Origin: Streptomyces bluensis | Lineage (GTDB): Bacteria > Actinomycetota > Actinomycetes > Streptomycetales > Streptomycetaceae | DNA length: 64,000 nt | Direction: 5' to 3' | Assembly: GCF_014650715.1 (NCBI RefSeq) | Contig: NZ_BMVM01000012.1 | Location: 124,001-188,000 of the forward strand | Shown here: positions 35,012 through 43,999 of the stretch, in pieces | Numbering within the stretch: the first letter of the stretch is position 1 | How the letters are laid out: every line of letters starts with the position of its first letter | The notes under the pieces: generated by a model | The model's database searches: none | What the model saw: the letters and a program-made list of their open reading frames with translations, nothing else | What the model was told of the DNA's origin: nothing | Translations under genes and position numbers: made by a program

Positions 35012-35989
35012 GTGAGCAGGCTCCAGGTCGTCAGCGGCAAGGGCGGTACCGGCAAGACCACGGTCGCCGCAGCACTCGCGCTCGCCCTCGCGACGGAGGG
35101 CAAGCGCACTCTCCTCGTCGAGGTGGAGGGCAGGCAGGGCATCGCGCAGGTCTTCGAGACGGAGGCGCTGCCGTACGAGGAGCGGAAGATCGCCGTGGCT
35201 CCGGGCGGTGGCGAGGTGTACGCGCTCGCGATCGATCCCGAACTGGCTCTTCTGGACTACCTCCAGATGTTCTACAAGCTGGGCGGTGCCGGCCGCGCCC
35301 TGAAGAAGCTGGGCGCCATCGACTTCGCCACCACCATCGCGCCGGGCCTCAGGGACGTGCTCCTGACCGGCAAGGCGTGCGAGGCGGTGCGCCGCAAGGA
35401 CAGGAGCGGCCGGTTCCTGTACGACTACGTGGTGATGGACGCGCCGCCCACGGGCCGCATCACCCGCTTCCTCAACGTGAACGACGAGGTGGCGGGCCTG
35501 GCGAAGATCGGCCCGATACACAATCAGGCCCAGGCGGTGATGCGGGTCCTGAAGTCCCGCGAGACCGCCGTGCACCTGGTGGCGCTCCTGGAGGAGATGC
35601 CCGTCCAGGAGACCGTGGACGGCATCGCGGAGCTGCGCTCGGCCGGGCTGCCGTTGGGCCGGGTCATTGTGAACATGGTGCGTCCGGCCGTACTCGACGG
35701 CGACGACCTGGAGTTCCTGCGGGCCGCGTCCCGTCCGTCCATCGCCAGGTCGCTCTCGGCGGCCGGGCTCGGCGGAGCGCGGCGCGGTGGCCACGCCGAG
35801 CGGCTCGTGGAGCCGCTGCTGGAGCAGGCCGCCGAGTACGCCGAGCGCCACACCCTGGAGCACGAGCAGCGGGCCGTACTGCGGGAGCTGGCCCTGCCGC
35901 TGCACGAACTCCCGCTGCTCGTCGAGGGCATGGACCTGGCGGGCCTGTACGAACTGGCCACGGAACTGCGTCAGCAAGGGATCTCATGA
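35012..35989 (+). CDS. ArsA/GET3-like ATPase (first of pair)
   Basis: 325 residues. Deviant P-loop SGKGGTGKTT at the N-terminus, switch I (VEVEGRQG) and switch II (VVMDAPPTG). It lacks the metalloid-binding cysteines of arsenite ATPases, so an arsenic role is unlikely; actinobacterial pairs of this kind lie upstream of wblA and their function is unknown. It overlaps the second ATPase by four bases (ATGA), suggesting a heterodimer. Confidence 0.88.
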   Translation: MSRLQVVSGKGGTGKTTVAAALALALATEGKRTLLVEVEGRQGIAQVFETEALPYEERKIAVAPGGGEVYALAIDPELALLDYLQMFYKLGGAGRALKKLGAIDFATTIAPGLRDVLLTGKACEAVRRKDRSGRFLYDYVVMDAPPTGRITRFLNVNDEVAGLAKIGPIHNQAQAVMRVLKSRETAVHLVALLEEMPVQETVDGIAELRSAGLPLGRVIVNMVRPAVLDGDDLEFLRAASRPSIARSLSAAGLGGARRGGHAERLVEPLLEQAAEYAERHTLEHEQRAVLRELALPLHELPLLVEGMDLAGLYELATELRQQGIS

Positions 35990-37650
35990 GTCAGGACCCG
36001 GCCCCCACGCACAGCTTGGCCTCCACGCGCGACCCGGCCCACCCGCACGACCCCCATCGAGCGATCGCCTCCACCCGCGCCCTGGCGGTGGATCCACTGC
36101 TCGACGACCCGAAGACCCGCATCATGGTGTGCTGCGGGTCCGGAGGCGTCGGCAAGACGACGACGGCGGCGGCCCTGGGGCTGCGTGCCGCCGAGCGCGG
36201 CCGCAAGGTCGTGGTGCTCACCATCGACCCCGCGCGCAGGCTGGCGCAGGCCATGGGCATCGACTCGCTGGACAACGTGCCGCGCCGGGTGAAGGGCGTC
36301 GACGAGAGCACCGGCGGCGAACTGCACGCCATGATGCTCGACATGAAGCGCACCTTCGACGAGATCGTCGAGGCGCACGCGGACCCCGGGCGGGCGGCCG
36401 CCATCCTGGGCAATCCCTTCTACCAGTCGCTCTCGGCGGGCTTCGCGGGCACGCAGGAGTACATGGCGATGGAGAAGCTGGGGCAGCTGCGTGCCCGGGA
36501 CGAGTGGGACCTGATCGTCGTCGACACGCCGCCGTCGCGCTCCGCGCTGGACTTCCTGGACGCCCCGAAGCGGCTGGGGTCGTTCCTGGACGGGAAGCTG
36601 ATCCGGGTGCTGCTGGCGCCCGCGAAGATGGGCGGGCGTGCGGGGATGAAGTTCCTGAACGTCGGGATGTCGATGATGACGGGCGCCCTCGGGAAGCTTC
36701 TCGGGGGCCAGCTCCTGACGGACGTGCAGACCTTTGTGGCCGCCATGGACTCGATGTTCGGCGGGTTCCGCACGCGCGCGGACGCCACGTACAAGCTGCT
36801 GCAGGCGCCCGGTACGGCGTTCCTGGTGGTGGCGGCCCCGGAGCGGGACGCGCTGCGCGAGGCCGCGTACTTCGTGGAGCGACTGGCCGCCGAGGACATG
36901 CCGCTCGCCGGTCTGGTGCTCAACCGGGTCCACGGCAGCGGCGCCGCCCAACTGTCCGCCGAGCGCGCACTCGCCGCTGCGGAGAACCTCGATCTCGCGG
37001 CCGACCAGGCGGATCCTTCCACGACTGATCCCACCGCGGCCGCACCTTCCGCGGCCAATCCCACCGCGGCCGGTCCTTCCGCGTCTGGTCCCTCCGCGGC
37101 CGAGCCTTCCGTGTCTGATCCCCCTGCGGCCGATCCGGCCACAGCTGACCCGGCCACAGCTGACCTGGCCACAGTCGATCCGGCCTCAGCCGATCCAGCC
37201 AAGGGCGAGTCGGCCACGGCAGCCCCTGCCGATCCCGCCGCCGCGGAAAATCTTGCCGAGCCCCGCATTGTCGATCAGGTGGACGGGAAAGAAGGACTTC
37301 GTAACCCTCCCGACGCGTACGGCAGTTCAGCACCTCCCGCATCCGAGGGTCACGAGTCCGAGGTTCCCGCACCCGAAGCAGGCTCCCCCGCCGCAGACCG
37401 GGCCACCGCGGACCGGACGGACCGGACCGTCGACCAACTCACCGCAGGCCTCCTGAGACTGCACGCCGAGCGCATGCAGTTGCTCTCCCGCGAGCAGCGC
37501 ACGCGCGACCGCTTCACCGCGCTCCACCCCGAGGTGGCCGTGGCCGAAGTGGGCGCACTGCCCGGCGACGTCCATGACCTCGCCGGCCTGCGGGACATCG
37601 GTGACCGGCTCGCGGCCATACGGCCGGAACTGCCCACGACCGACGCCTGA
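35986..37650 (+). CDS. ArsA/GET3-like ATPase with low-complexity insert (second of pair)
   Basis: 554 residues. The P-loop is CGSGGVGKTTTAA and switch II VVDTPPSRSALDFLD; the ATPase core ends near residue 340. A roughly 125-residue Ala/Pro/Asp/Thr-rich segment (37015-37400, repeats such as DPATAD and TAAGPSA) separates it from a conserved helical C-terminus (DQLTAGLLRLHAERMQLLSREQ). The insert is encoded by degenerate repeats and is probably disordered. An N-terminal extension of about 40 residues precedes the core. Likely partner of the preceding ATPase. Confidence 0.87.
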   Translation: MSQDPAPTHSLASTRDPAHPHDPHRAIASTRALAVDPLLDDPKTRIMVCCGSGGVGKTTTAAALGLRAAERGRKVVVLTIDPARRLAQAMGIDSLDNVPRRVKGVDESTGGELHAMMLDMKRTFDEIVEAHADPGRAAAILGNPFYQSLSAGFAGTQEYMAMEKLGQLRARDEWDLIVVDTPPSRSALDFLDAPKRLGSFLDGKLIRVLLAPAKMGGRAGMKFLNVGMSMMTGALGKLLGGQLLTDVQTFVAAMDSMFGGFRTRADATYKLLQAPGTAFLVVAAPERDALREAAYFVERLAAEDMPLAGLVLNRVHGSGAAQLSAERALAAAENLDLAADQADPSTTDPTAAAPSAANPTAAGPSASGPSAAEPSVSDPPAADPATADPATADLATVDPASADPAKGESATAAPADPAAAENLAEPRIVDQVDGKEGLRNPPDAYGSSAPPASEGHESEVPAPEAGSPAADRATADRTDRTVDQLTAGLLRLHAERMQLLSREQRTRDRFTALHPEVAVAEVGALPGDVHDLAGLRDIGDRLAAIRPELPTTDA

Positions 37651-37781
37651 GTCGTCCGGACCTACAACCGGTACAGGAGGCCCGGGGCACCCAGCAGCCG
37701 GCGCACCTGCCCGACGCGCCGACGCCACAAGGGCGTCCTCAGCGGCGCGGCAGTCAACGCACTCTGCTCAGCCCACCGCGC

Positions 37782-38120
37782 TCAGCCCACCGCCGCGTAG
37801 TTCTCGTACACCTCTTCCTCGTCGAGTGGCAGCAGGCCCGCGCCGCGCTCGTACTCCGTACGCGCGGTCTCCAGCAGCCTGCGCCACGACGTGACAGTCG
37901 GACGCCTGCGCAGCAGTGCGCGGCGCTCGCGCTCCGTCATGCCTCCCCACACGCCGAACTCCACGCGGTTGTCGAGCGCGTCGGCCAGGCATTCCGTGCG
38001 TACCGGACACCCGGTGCACACCGCCTTGGCCCTGTTCTGCGCTGCTCCCTGAACGAACAGTTCATCCGGATCGGTAGTGCGGCAGGCAGCCTGCGCACTC
38101 CAGTCGGTTACCCAGCCCAT
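37782..38120 (-). CDS. wblA: WhiB-like regulator WblA
   Basis: Iron-sulfur transcription factor of 112 residues; in Streptomyces wblA is a pleiotropic regulator of sporulation and a repressor of antibiotic synthesis. The four cluster ligands are Cys13, Cys35, Cys38 and Cys44 (CTGCPVRTEC), followed by the GVWGG turn and a basic C-terminal segment (RRALLRRR). I use the ATG giving MGWVTDWSAQAAC with GAGAGGA upstream; an in-frame GTG 19 codons earlier is less likely. A long upstream region separates it from the PBP gene. Confidence 0.95.
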   Translation of the reverse strand: MGWVTDWSAQAACRTTDPDELFVQGAAQNRAKAVCTGCPVRTECLADALDNRVEFGVWGGMTERERRALLRRRPTVTSWRRLLETARTEYERGAGLLPLDEEEVYENYAAVG

Positions 38121-38555
38121 ACCGGCGCCGTCCTCTCCCGAATCGAGGCTCCCCCACGGCGGCAGCGGCATATTCACCGCCGCCAGTTGAGGACGTTACG
38201 GAAGGTGGGCACAGCGCAACACCCCCGTCGGGCCCAATCTTGAATGGCCCGAACGGACTATGGGTAAGCGGCAGATCACCCGCGGGAGTGACCTGAGGTC
38301 ATACGTGACCTTCCCGTCAGAACGGGACAGTTAAGCCGCTCCACAACGGACGCCAAGTGACACACGCGGCGAATTCGGGCACGTCCTCGAAAAAAAGTGG
38401 GCAGAACGTCGGAACGATTCGGGTTCGCCAGACGTACTTGATACATGGGCCTACTGCTGTGACAGTCGAGAGCAGCTTAGGCCAAGGCATATGCGCGTGT
38501 CCGGCGAATGAGAACGTAGACACATCCGTTGCCTCGGCATCAGACATTGGCCCGA

Positions 38556-38611
38556 CGTCATCCGCCCGACGTCATCCGCACAGCGCCATCCGCACAGCGT
38601 CACCCGCCGGA
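38556..38611. repeat. 14-bp tandem array, 4 copies
   Basis: Four copies of CGTCATCCGCACAG with one to four substitutions each, between wblA and the PBP gene. Confidence 0.8.
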
Positions 38612-38717
38612 CGCCCGCGTGACCGTGGTCACGGCCCGGCGGCGCCGAGATGTCACGATCCTGTACTCGAACATTCCGAGAGGCACCCGCTCCCTCGGAA
38701 CGCTCATCACTACGGAT

Positions 38718-38723
38718 TAGGCT
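38718..38723 (+). promoter_or_regulatory. -10 box for a leaderless PBP transcript
   Basis: TAGGCT, then six bases, then the ATG: the -12 to -7 position for transcription starting at the start codon. No ribosome-binding site precedes the ATG. Confidence 0.55.
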
Positions 38724-38729
38724 GCCCCC

Positions 38730-41003
38730 ATGCCAAACAAGCGCTCGGGCGGAGGTCTGTCGCCAACGCAGCAGGCCGCCAAGTTCCTCGGTGTCAGTGT
38801 GCTCGCGGGGGCCGTCATGGCGGGCATCGCACTGCCCGCGGTCGGCGCCCTCGGGCTGGCCGCGAAGGGATCGGTGGAGGGTTTCGACGAGCTCCCGGCC
38901 AACCTGAAGCGCCCGCCCCTGAGCCAGCGCACGACGATCCTCGACAGCGAGGGCGGCCAGATCGCCACGGTCTACTCCCGTGACCGCACCGTGGTCGCGC
39001 TCAAGGACGTCGCGCCCGCCATGCAGAAGGCGATCGTCGCGATCGAGGACTCGCGCTTCTACGAGCACGGCGCGGTCGACCTCAAGGGCATCCTGCGCGC
39101 CCTCAACAAGAACGCGCAGAGCGGCGGCGTCGAGCAGGGCGCGTCCACGCTGACGCAGCAGCTCGTGAAGAACGTCGCGGTGGAGGAGGCCGGCGACGAC
39201 CCGACGAAGGTCGCCCAGGCCACCCAGCAGACCCTCGGCCGCAAGATCCGCGAGCTGAAGTACGCGATCCAGCTGGAGGAAGAACTCGGCAAGAAGAAGA
39301 TCCTGGAGAACTACCTCAACATCACGTTCTTCGGGCAGCAGGCGTACGGCATCGAGGCCGCCGCCCAGCGCTACTTCTCCAAGCCCGCCAAGGACCTGGA
39401 ACTGGGCGAGGCCGCGCTCCTCGCCGGCATCGTCCAGTCGCCGACGCGTTACGACCCGATCAACGACGAGGCGGAGGCCAAGAAGCGGCGCAACCTGGTG
39501 CTTCAGCGCATGGCCGACGTCGGCGACATCTCCCGGGCTCAGGCGGACAAGGCCAAGAGGGCGCCCCTGGGGCTCGACGTCAGCAAGCCGAAGAACGGCT
39601 GCATCACGGCGGTCAAGGGCGCCGGCTTCTTCTGCGACTACGTGCGCGAGGTGTTCCTGAACGACCCGGTCTTCGGCAAGTCCAAGGAGGCCCGGGCCAA
39701 GATCTGGAACCAGGGCGGCCTGACGATCCGGACGACGATGGACCCGCAGGCCCAGCAGTCGGTCCAGGACTCGATCAAGACGCACGTCAACCAGAGCGAC
39801 GACGTGGCGACCGCCGCCAGCATCGTCGAGCCCGGCACCGGCAAGATCCTGGGGATGGGCCAGTCCCGCCCGTACGGCATCGACACCAAGCAGAACGAGA
39901 CGACGATCAACCTCTCGGTCGACGCGGACATGGGTGGCGGCGCCGGCTACCAGCCCGGTTCGACGTTCAAGCCGATCGTCGCCGCGGCCGCCATCGAGGG
40001 CGGTATGGCCCCGACGAAGCGGTACTCGTCGCCGTACGAGATGCCCTACCCGAGCCCGATCGCGGCCTGCGACGGCAAGAACTGGGTGAACACCGACGGC
40101 GCCAAGCTCACCAACGAGAACGAGTCGGAGGTCGGCCCGTACGGCATGAAGGAGGCCACCGCCAAGTCGGTGAACACCTACTACGTGCAGTTGATCGCCG
40201 ACATCGGTATCTGCCCGGTCACGAAGATGGCAGGGCAGATGGGCGTCAACCGCGCGGACGGCGGCAAGATGGGCCAGAACCCGTCGATCGCCCTCGGCAC
40301 CCAGGAGATGTCGCCCCTGACGATGGCGAACGCGTACGCGACCTTCGCCTCACGCGGCATGTACTGCACGCCGGTCGCCATCGAGTCGATCAAGCAGAGC
40401 GTCGGCGGGCGGACGAAGTCCCTCGACGTCCCGAAGTCGACCTGTTCGCGTGCGATGTCGGAGACCACCGCCGACACGATGAACACCCTGCTCAAGGGCG
40501 TGGTCGAGGACGGTACGGGTACACAGGCGGGTCTCGGCAGCCGCCCCAGCGCCGGCAAGACCGGTACGACGGACTTCCGCTACGCCGCCTGGTTCGTGGG
40601 CTACACGCCGAACATGGCGGGTGCCGTCTGGGTCGGCGACCCGGCGCACAAGCGGCGCATGGTCGACATCCGCATCGGCGGCGCCTACTACCCCAAGGTG
40701 TACGGCGGTGAGGTCCCCGGCCCGATCTGGCGCGACATGATGAACGGCGCGCTGGTGGGCAAGGACGCACCCAACTTCAACCTGATCAACATCCCCGACG
40801 AGCGCAAGCGTGAGCGCGACCGTGGCCAGGGCCGCGACAACGGGGACAACAACGACAACAGGGGGAACGGCGGCACCGGCGGCCTGGTCAACGGCGGCAC
40901 CGGCGGCGAGTTCCCCACCCCGTCCTTCTCCATCCCGGAGGGCTTCATCCAGGGCCAGGGCAACGGCGGCAGGAACGGGAACGGCGGCGGCGGGTTCGGC
41001 TGA
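38730..41003 (+). CDS. Class A penicillin-binding protein (GT51 + transpeptidase)
   Basis: Bifunctional peptidoglycan synthase of 757 residues. One N-terminal membrane anchor, then a glycosyltransferase-51 domain (catalytic Glu in VAIEDSRFYEHG; GASTLTQQLVKN) and a transpeptidase domain with SxxK (GSTFKP), SxN (KSVNTYY) and KTGTT. The C-terminal 60 residues are Gly/Asn-rich and probably disordered. It is the gene next to wblA in S. coelicolor as well (SCO3580, from memory). Ends at a strong bidirectional terminator. Confidence 0.95.
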   Translation: MPNKRSGGGLSPTQQAAKFLGVSVLAGAVMAGIALPAVGALGLAAKGSVEGFDELPANLKRPPLSQRTTILDSEGGQIATVYSRDRTVVALKDVAPAMQKAIVAIEDSRFYEHGAVDLKGILRALNKNAQSGGVEQGASTLTQQLVKNVAVEEAGDDPTKVAQATQQTLGRKIRELKYAIQLEEELGKKKILENYLNITFFGQQAYGIEAAAQRYFSKPAKDLELGEAALLAGIVQSPTRYDPINDEAEAKKRRNLVLQRMADVGDISRAQADKAKRAPLGLDVSKPKNGCITAVKGAGFFCDYVREVFLNDPVFGKSKEARAKIWNQGGLTIRTTMDPQAQQSVQDSIKTHVNQSDDVATAASIVEPGTGKILGMGQSRPYGIDTKQNETTINLSVDADMGGGAGYQPGSTFKPIVAAAAIEGGMAPTKRYSSPYEMPYPSPIAACDGKNWVNTDGAKLTNENESEVGPYGMKEATAKSVNTYYVQLIADIGICPVTKMAGQMGVNRADGGKMGQNPSIALGTQEMSPLTMANAYATFASRGMYCTPVAIESIKQSVGGRTKSLDVPKSTCSRAMSETTADTMNTLLKGVVEDGTGTQAGLGSRPSAGKTGTTDFRYAAWFVGYTPNMAGAVWVGDPAHKRRMVDIRIGGAYYPKVYGGEVPGPIWRDMMNGALVGKDAPNFNLINIPDERKRERDRGQGRDNGDNNDNRGNGGTGGLVNGGTGGEFPTPSFSIPEGFIQGQGNGGRNGNGGGGFG

Positions 41004-41037
41004 CCGGTCGTCCGGCCGATCGGTAACCCGTCGGCCG

Positions 41038-41089
41038 GATACGGCGGTGGGGTGCCCCCTTGGGAAAGGGGGCACCCCACCGCCGTATC
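41038..41089. terminator. 24-bp perfect hairpin between convergent genes
   Basis: Arms 41038-41061 and 41066-41089 pair perfectly around a four-base GGGA loop, ending in CCCCCTT/AAGGGGG. It separates the convergent PBP and YqeY genes and should terminate both transcripts. Confidence 0.93.
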
Positions 41090-41107
41090 GGAGCTTCGAG
41101 ATGCTGC

Positions 41108-41575
41108 TCAGCCGCCTGCGAGAAGCTGCTTGACCACCGCGGCGACGCGACCGCCCTCGGCCTGGCCCGCCACCTTCGGGTTGACGATCTTCATGACCTG
41201 GCCCATCGCGCGCGGCCCCTCGGCACCGGCCGCCCTCGCCTCGTCGACGGCCTGGGCGACGATCTGCCGGAGCTCTTCGTCAGAGAGTTGCTTGGGCAGA
41301 TAGGCCGCGAGGACCTCGCCCTCCGCCTTCTCCCGCTCGGCCTGCTCGACCCGGCCACCGTGCGCGAAGGCGTCCGCGGCCTCGCGCCGCTTCTTCGCCT
41401 CCTTGGTGATCACCTTCAGGACCTCGTCGTCGGAGAGCTCGCGCTTCTCCTTGCCCGCGACCTCTTCCTTGGTGATCGCGGCGAGCGTCAGCCGGAGCGT
41501 CGAGGAGCGGAGCTCGTCGCGCTCCTTGATCGCGGCGTTGAGGTCTTCCTGCAGCTTCGACTTGAGCGTGGTCAT
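41108..41575 (-). CDS. GatB/YqeY domain protein
   Basis: 155 residues, full-length YqeY. The domain resembles the tRNA-binding tail of the GatB amidotransferase subunit; its role is unsettled. Start MTTLKSKLQEDL chosen on family conservation over an ATG 25 codons upstream. Confidence 0.9.
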   Translation of the reverse strand: MTTLKSKLQEDLNAAIKERDELRSSTLRLTLAAITKEEVAGKEKRELSDDEVLKVITKEAKKRREAADAFAHGGRVEQAEREKAEGEVLAAYLPKQLSDEELRQIVAQAVDEARAAGAEGPRAMGQVMKIVNPKVAGQAEGGRVAAVVKQLLAGG

Positions 41576-41681
41576 GAGATCAATTGTCGCAGGTGCGCAG
41601 GGTCGACCGCCCGTTGATTTCACGGGACGTGGCAGGGCGTGGCAGGACATGGCCGGGCGCCGGCGAATTGCTGCTGGACAC

Positions 41682-41753
41682 GATGCAGGACCCGATGCAG
41701 GCCTCAGTGCAGGACTCGGTGCAGGACTCGGTGCAGGACTCGGTGCTGAACGT
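41682..41753. repeat. 12-bp tandem array, 6 copies
   Basis: Six copies of GGTGCAGGACTC or close variants between the divergent YqeY and phosphoesterase genes. In one plus-strand frame it reads as repeated VQDS, but there is no supporting gene. Confidence 0.85.
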
Positions 41754-41888
41754 GATGCGGGCCATCGGCCGACATCTGCCTCGCCTCTTCCGCCTTCTCC
41801 ACAAGGGGACTTGGGGAGGCCACCCGCGACCGGCCCTGGTTATCCACAGGCTGAGCGAGGTGTCGCGCGGGTCTGACACGATGGGTGT

Positions 41889-42815
41889 ATGCGAGCGCGA
41901 TACGGAGTACCTCTGGGCATCGCGGCGGTGGGCGCCGCCGGTCTGGTCTATGCGGCGGGGTTCGAGGCCCGCTCCTTCCGGCTGCGCCGGGTGACGGTGC
42001 CGGTGCTGCCGTCCGGCATGCGGCCGCTGCGCATACTCCAGATCTCCGACATCCACATGGTCAGCGGACAGCGCAAGAAACAACGCTGGCTGCGCTCCCT
42101 GGCCGGGTTGCGCCCCGACTTCGTCATCAACACCGGGGACAACCTCTCCGACCCGGAGGGCGTCCCCGAGGTACTGGACGCGCTGGGCCCGCTGATGGAG
42201 TTCCCGGGGGCATACGTCTTCGGTTCGAACGACTACTACGGCCCGAAGCTGCGCAACCCCGCCCGCTACCTGCTGGAGAAGGCCCAGGGCCGCCACGGTC
42301 TGAACGGCAACGCACCGGCGGTGGGCGTCATCCACAACCCCTGGGAGGAGCTGCGGGACGGCTTCGACACGGCGGGCTGGCTGAACCTCACGAACACGCG
42401 CGGCACGCTGAAGATCGAGGGCATGGAGGTTGAGCTGACCGGCCTGGACGACCCGCACATCAAGCGGGACCGGTACGAGCGCGTGGCGGGCGGCCCCTCC
42501 GCATCAGCCGACTTCTCGATGGGTGTGGTGCACGCCCCGTATCTCCGCTCGCTCGACGCCTTCACCGCGGACGGTTACCGCCTGGTCCTCGCCGGCCACA
42601 CCCACGGCGGCCAGCTCTGCATCCCCTTCTACGGCGCACTCGTGACCAACTGCGACCTGGACACGGACCGGGTCAAGGGCCTGTCCACGCACACGGTGGA
42701 CGAGCGAACGGCGTACCTGCACGTGTCGGCGGGCTGCGGCACGAACCGCTACACGCCCGTACGGTTCGCCTGCCCGCCTGAGGCATCACTGCTGACGCTG
42801 GTGGGACGGGAGTGA
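41889..42815 (+). CDS. Membrane-anchored metallophosphoesterase (YkuE-like)
   Basis: 308 residues. An N-terminal hydrophobic segment (GVPLGIAAVGAAGLVYAAG) could anchor it. Calcineurin-like metal motifs: DIH (ISDIHMVSG), GDN (NTGDNLSD), SND (VFGSNDYYG, where classic members have GNH) and GHTHGGQ. The substrate is unknown. A -10-like CACGAT six bases before the ATG suggests a leaderless start. Confidence 0.87.
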   Translation: MRARYGVPLGIAAVGAAGLVYAAGFEARSFRLRRVTVPVLPSGMRPLRILQISDIHMVSGQRKKQRWLRSLAGLRPDFVINTGDNLSDPEGVPEVLDALGPLMEFPGAYVFGSNDYYGPKLRNPARYLLEKAQGRHGLNGNAPAVGVIHNPWEELRDGFDTAGWLNLTNTRGTLKIEGMEVELTGLDDPHIKRDRYERVAGGPSASADFSMGVVHAPYLRSLDAFTADGYRLVLAGHTHGGQLCIPFYGALVTNCDLDTDRVKGLSTHTVDERTAYLHVSAGCGTNRYTPVRFACPPEASLLTLVGRE

Positions 42816-42928
42816 CAGCAGCACGGTGACTCCCTGACAACTGCCCGCACGGAACGGGTTCGGGGGGCGCGTCCCCAGCACCTCACCCATACGGAGTGCC
42901 CCATTTAGCCGGTTTTGTCGACGCGACT

Positions 42929-42934
42929 TAGCGT
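42929..42934 (+). promoter_or_regulatory. -10 box for a leaderless Pr6Pr transcript
   Basis: TAGCGT followed by six bases and the ATG, in the same arrangement as the other leaderless genes here. Confidence 0.5.
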
Positions 42935-42940
42935 GAACGC

Positions 42941-43756
42941 ATGACCGCACCGATACCCAGGGACATACCCGACCTTCCCGTGATACCGGGCATGCCCGCG
43001 CCGCTGCAGTCCGTCGTCCCCGCAAGCGCGGTGGTCGCCCCGAACCGGCGCCCGGTGGCAGCCGCCTTCCGCCTGTTGGTGGCACTGACGGCGGCAACGG
43101 GCGTGGGCGTCGAACTGGTCCGGGGCAGCCCGCCCCACGTCCTGAGCTACTTCATGATCCAGACCGGTGTGCTGGTGGCGGTGGTCTTCACCTCCTCCGC
43201 CTCACGGGCCTGGACGGCCCGCCGCCCCCTGCCACCCCTGGTGACGGGCGGCACGCTGCTCTACGTCTCGATCGCGGCCCTGATCTGCCACATGATCCTC
43301 ACCGGGGGCTCGCCCCCCTTCCTCACGATGGGACCGACCCCGACCCCGACCCTGGGCGCGGGAGCCGGGCCAGGAACGGGAGAGATCGCCACACTCGCAG
43401 GCTGGCCCGCGCAGGCCAACCCCCTCCTTCACACACTGCTCCCCGTCGCGGTGGCCGCGGACTGGCTGCTCCTCACCCGCCCGGCCCCCCTGCGCCCGGC
43501 CCTCGCGGCGACGTGGCTGCTCTACCCCCTGGCGTACCTCGCGTTCACGCTGGCCCGCGGCGTACTGCTGCCCGACGGCTCCTCGGCGTCGTACCTCTAC
43601 CCCTTCCTCGACGTGGACCAGCAGGGCTACAAGAGCGTCCTCGCCAACGCCCTCCTCATCGGCCTCGCCTGCTACGCCCTGGGGCTCCTCCTGGTCGCCC
43701 TCGACCACCTCCGCCCCAACCCGGTCCGCGCCCGCCGAGGCCGCCTGGACTGGTGA
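42941..43756 (+). CDS. Pr6Pr-type integral membrane protein
   Basis: 271 residues with about six membrane segments after a 40-residue Pro-rich cytoplasmic start. The pattern (YFMIQTGVLVAVVFTSSA, LLHTLLPVAVAADWLLL, YPLAYLAFTLARG, YPFLDV) matches the Pr6Pr/FAR-17a-like family of unknown function. Last gene before the tRNA. Confidence 0.8.
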   Translation: MTAPIPRDIPDLPVIPGMPAPLQSVVPASAVVAPNRRPVAAAFRLLVALTAATGVGVELVRGSPPHVLSYFMIQTGVLVAVVFTSSASRAWTARRPLPPLVTGGTLLYVSIAALICHMILTGGSPPFLTMGPTPTPTLGAGAGPGTGEIATLAGWPAQANPLLHTLLPVAVAADWLLLTRPAPLRPALAATWLLYPLAYLAFTLARGVLLPDGSSASYLYPFLDVDQQGYKSVLANALLIGLACYALGLLLVALDHLRPNPVRARRGRLDW

Positions 43757-43820
43757 GCCGACCCCGCCCCCTCCCGGAAAACCGGATTTCGTCTCCAGCC
43801 ACCAGTGGGCTAAAGTAAAC

Positions 43821-43826
43821 GACGTC
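43821..43826 (+). promoter_or_regulatory. Possible -10 box of tRNA-Pro
   Basis: TAAAGT about 22 bases before the tRNA in a locally AT-richer stretch; the most likely core promoter for the tRNA. Confidence 0.4.
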
Positions 43827-43847
43827 GCCGCGACGCGCAGCGACGAT

Positions 43848-43921
43848 CGGGGTGTAGCGCAGCTTGGCAGCGCGCTTCGTTCGGGACGAAGAGGTCGTGG
43901 GTTCAAATCCCGCCACCCCGA
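43848..43921 (+). tRNA. tRNA-Pro (anticodon CGG)
   Basis: Complete cloverleaf: acceptor CGGGGTG/CACCCCG, anticodon stem CTTCG/CGAAG around the loop TTCGGGA (anticodon CGG), T-arm GTGGGTTCAAATCCCGC, discriminator A. CCA is not encoded. Its 3' half is the attachment site of the AICE, and the element restores the gene intact. Confidence 0.97.
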
Positions 43922-43924
43922 CAG
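43880..43924. repeat. attL core, 45-bp direct repeat
   Basis: Runs from the anticodon loop of tRNA-Pro through the discriminator and three bases beyond (ends CCCCGACAG). Identical to 55797-55841. The base on its left differs between the copies, which fixes the boundary. Confidence 0.95.
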
Positions 43925-43932
43925 TGAAACAG

Positions 43933-43972
43933 CAGGTGAGGGACCTAGGAACGTTCCTAGGTCCCTCACCTG
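43933..43972. terminator. 40-nt perfect palindrome between tRNA-Pro and int
   Basis: Two 20-base halves (CAGGTGAGGGACCTAGGAAC and its exact complement) meet with no spacer. It lies inside the element between the convergent tRNA and int genes and likely replaces the tRNA terminator carried off to the far side of attR. A recombinase or regulator site is an alternative. Confidence 0.7.
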
Positions 43973-43983
43973 TTTCGTCTGTG

Positions 43984-43999
43984 TGTCTATCTGCGTGAC
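43984..43999. promoter_or_regulatory. Putative integrase arm site, left
   Basis: TGTCTATCTGCGTGAC matches 15 of 16 bases of a site near the right end (55683-55698) in the same orientation, 59 bases inside attL. Overlaps the end of int. Likely arm-type binding site for Int or Xis. Confidence 0.55.

Larger units (their letters stand above)
38121..38729. other. Long divergent regulatory region of wblA and the PBP
   Basis: 609 bases with no supported gene. It must hold the wblA promoter and leader read leftward. A T-run appears on the minus strand near 38390. A 14-bp tandem array (38556-38611) and the leaderless -10 box of the PBP lie at the right end. Confidence 0.5.

Noticed and set aside
35012..37650. 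Arsenite export ATPase pair
   Set aside because: ArsA fold is clear but metalloid-binding cysteines are absent and no ars genes are nearby.
41584..41994. Protein with repeated VQDS
   Set aside because: Produced by the 12-bp tandem array; overlaps the phosphoesterase start in another frame and has no ribosome-binding site.
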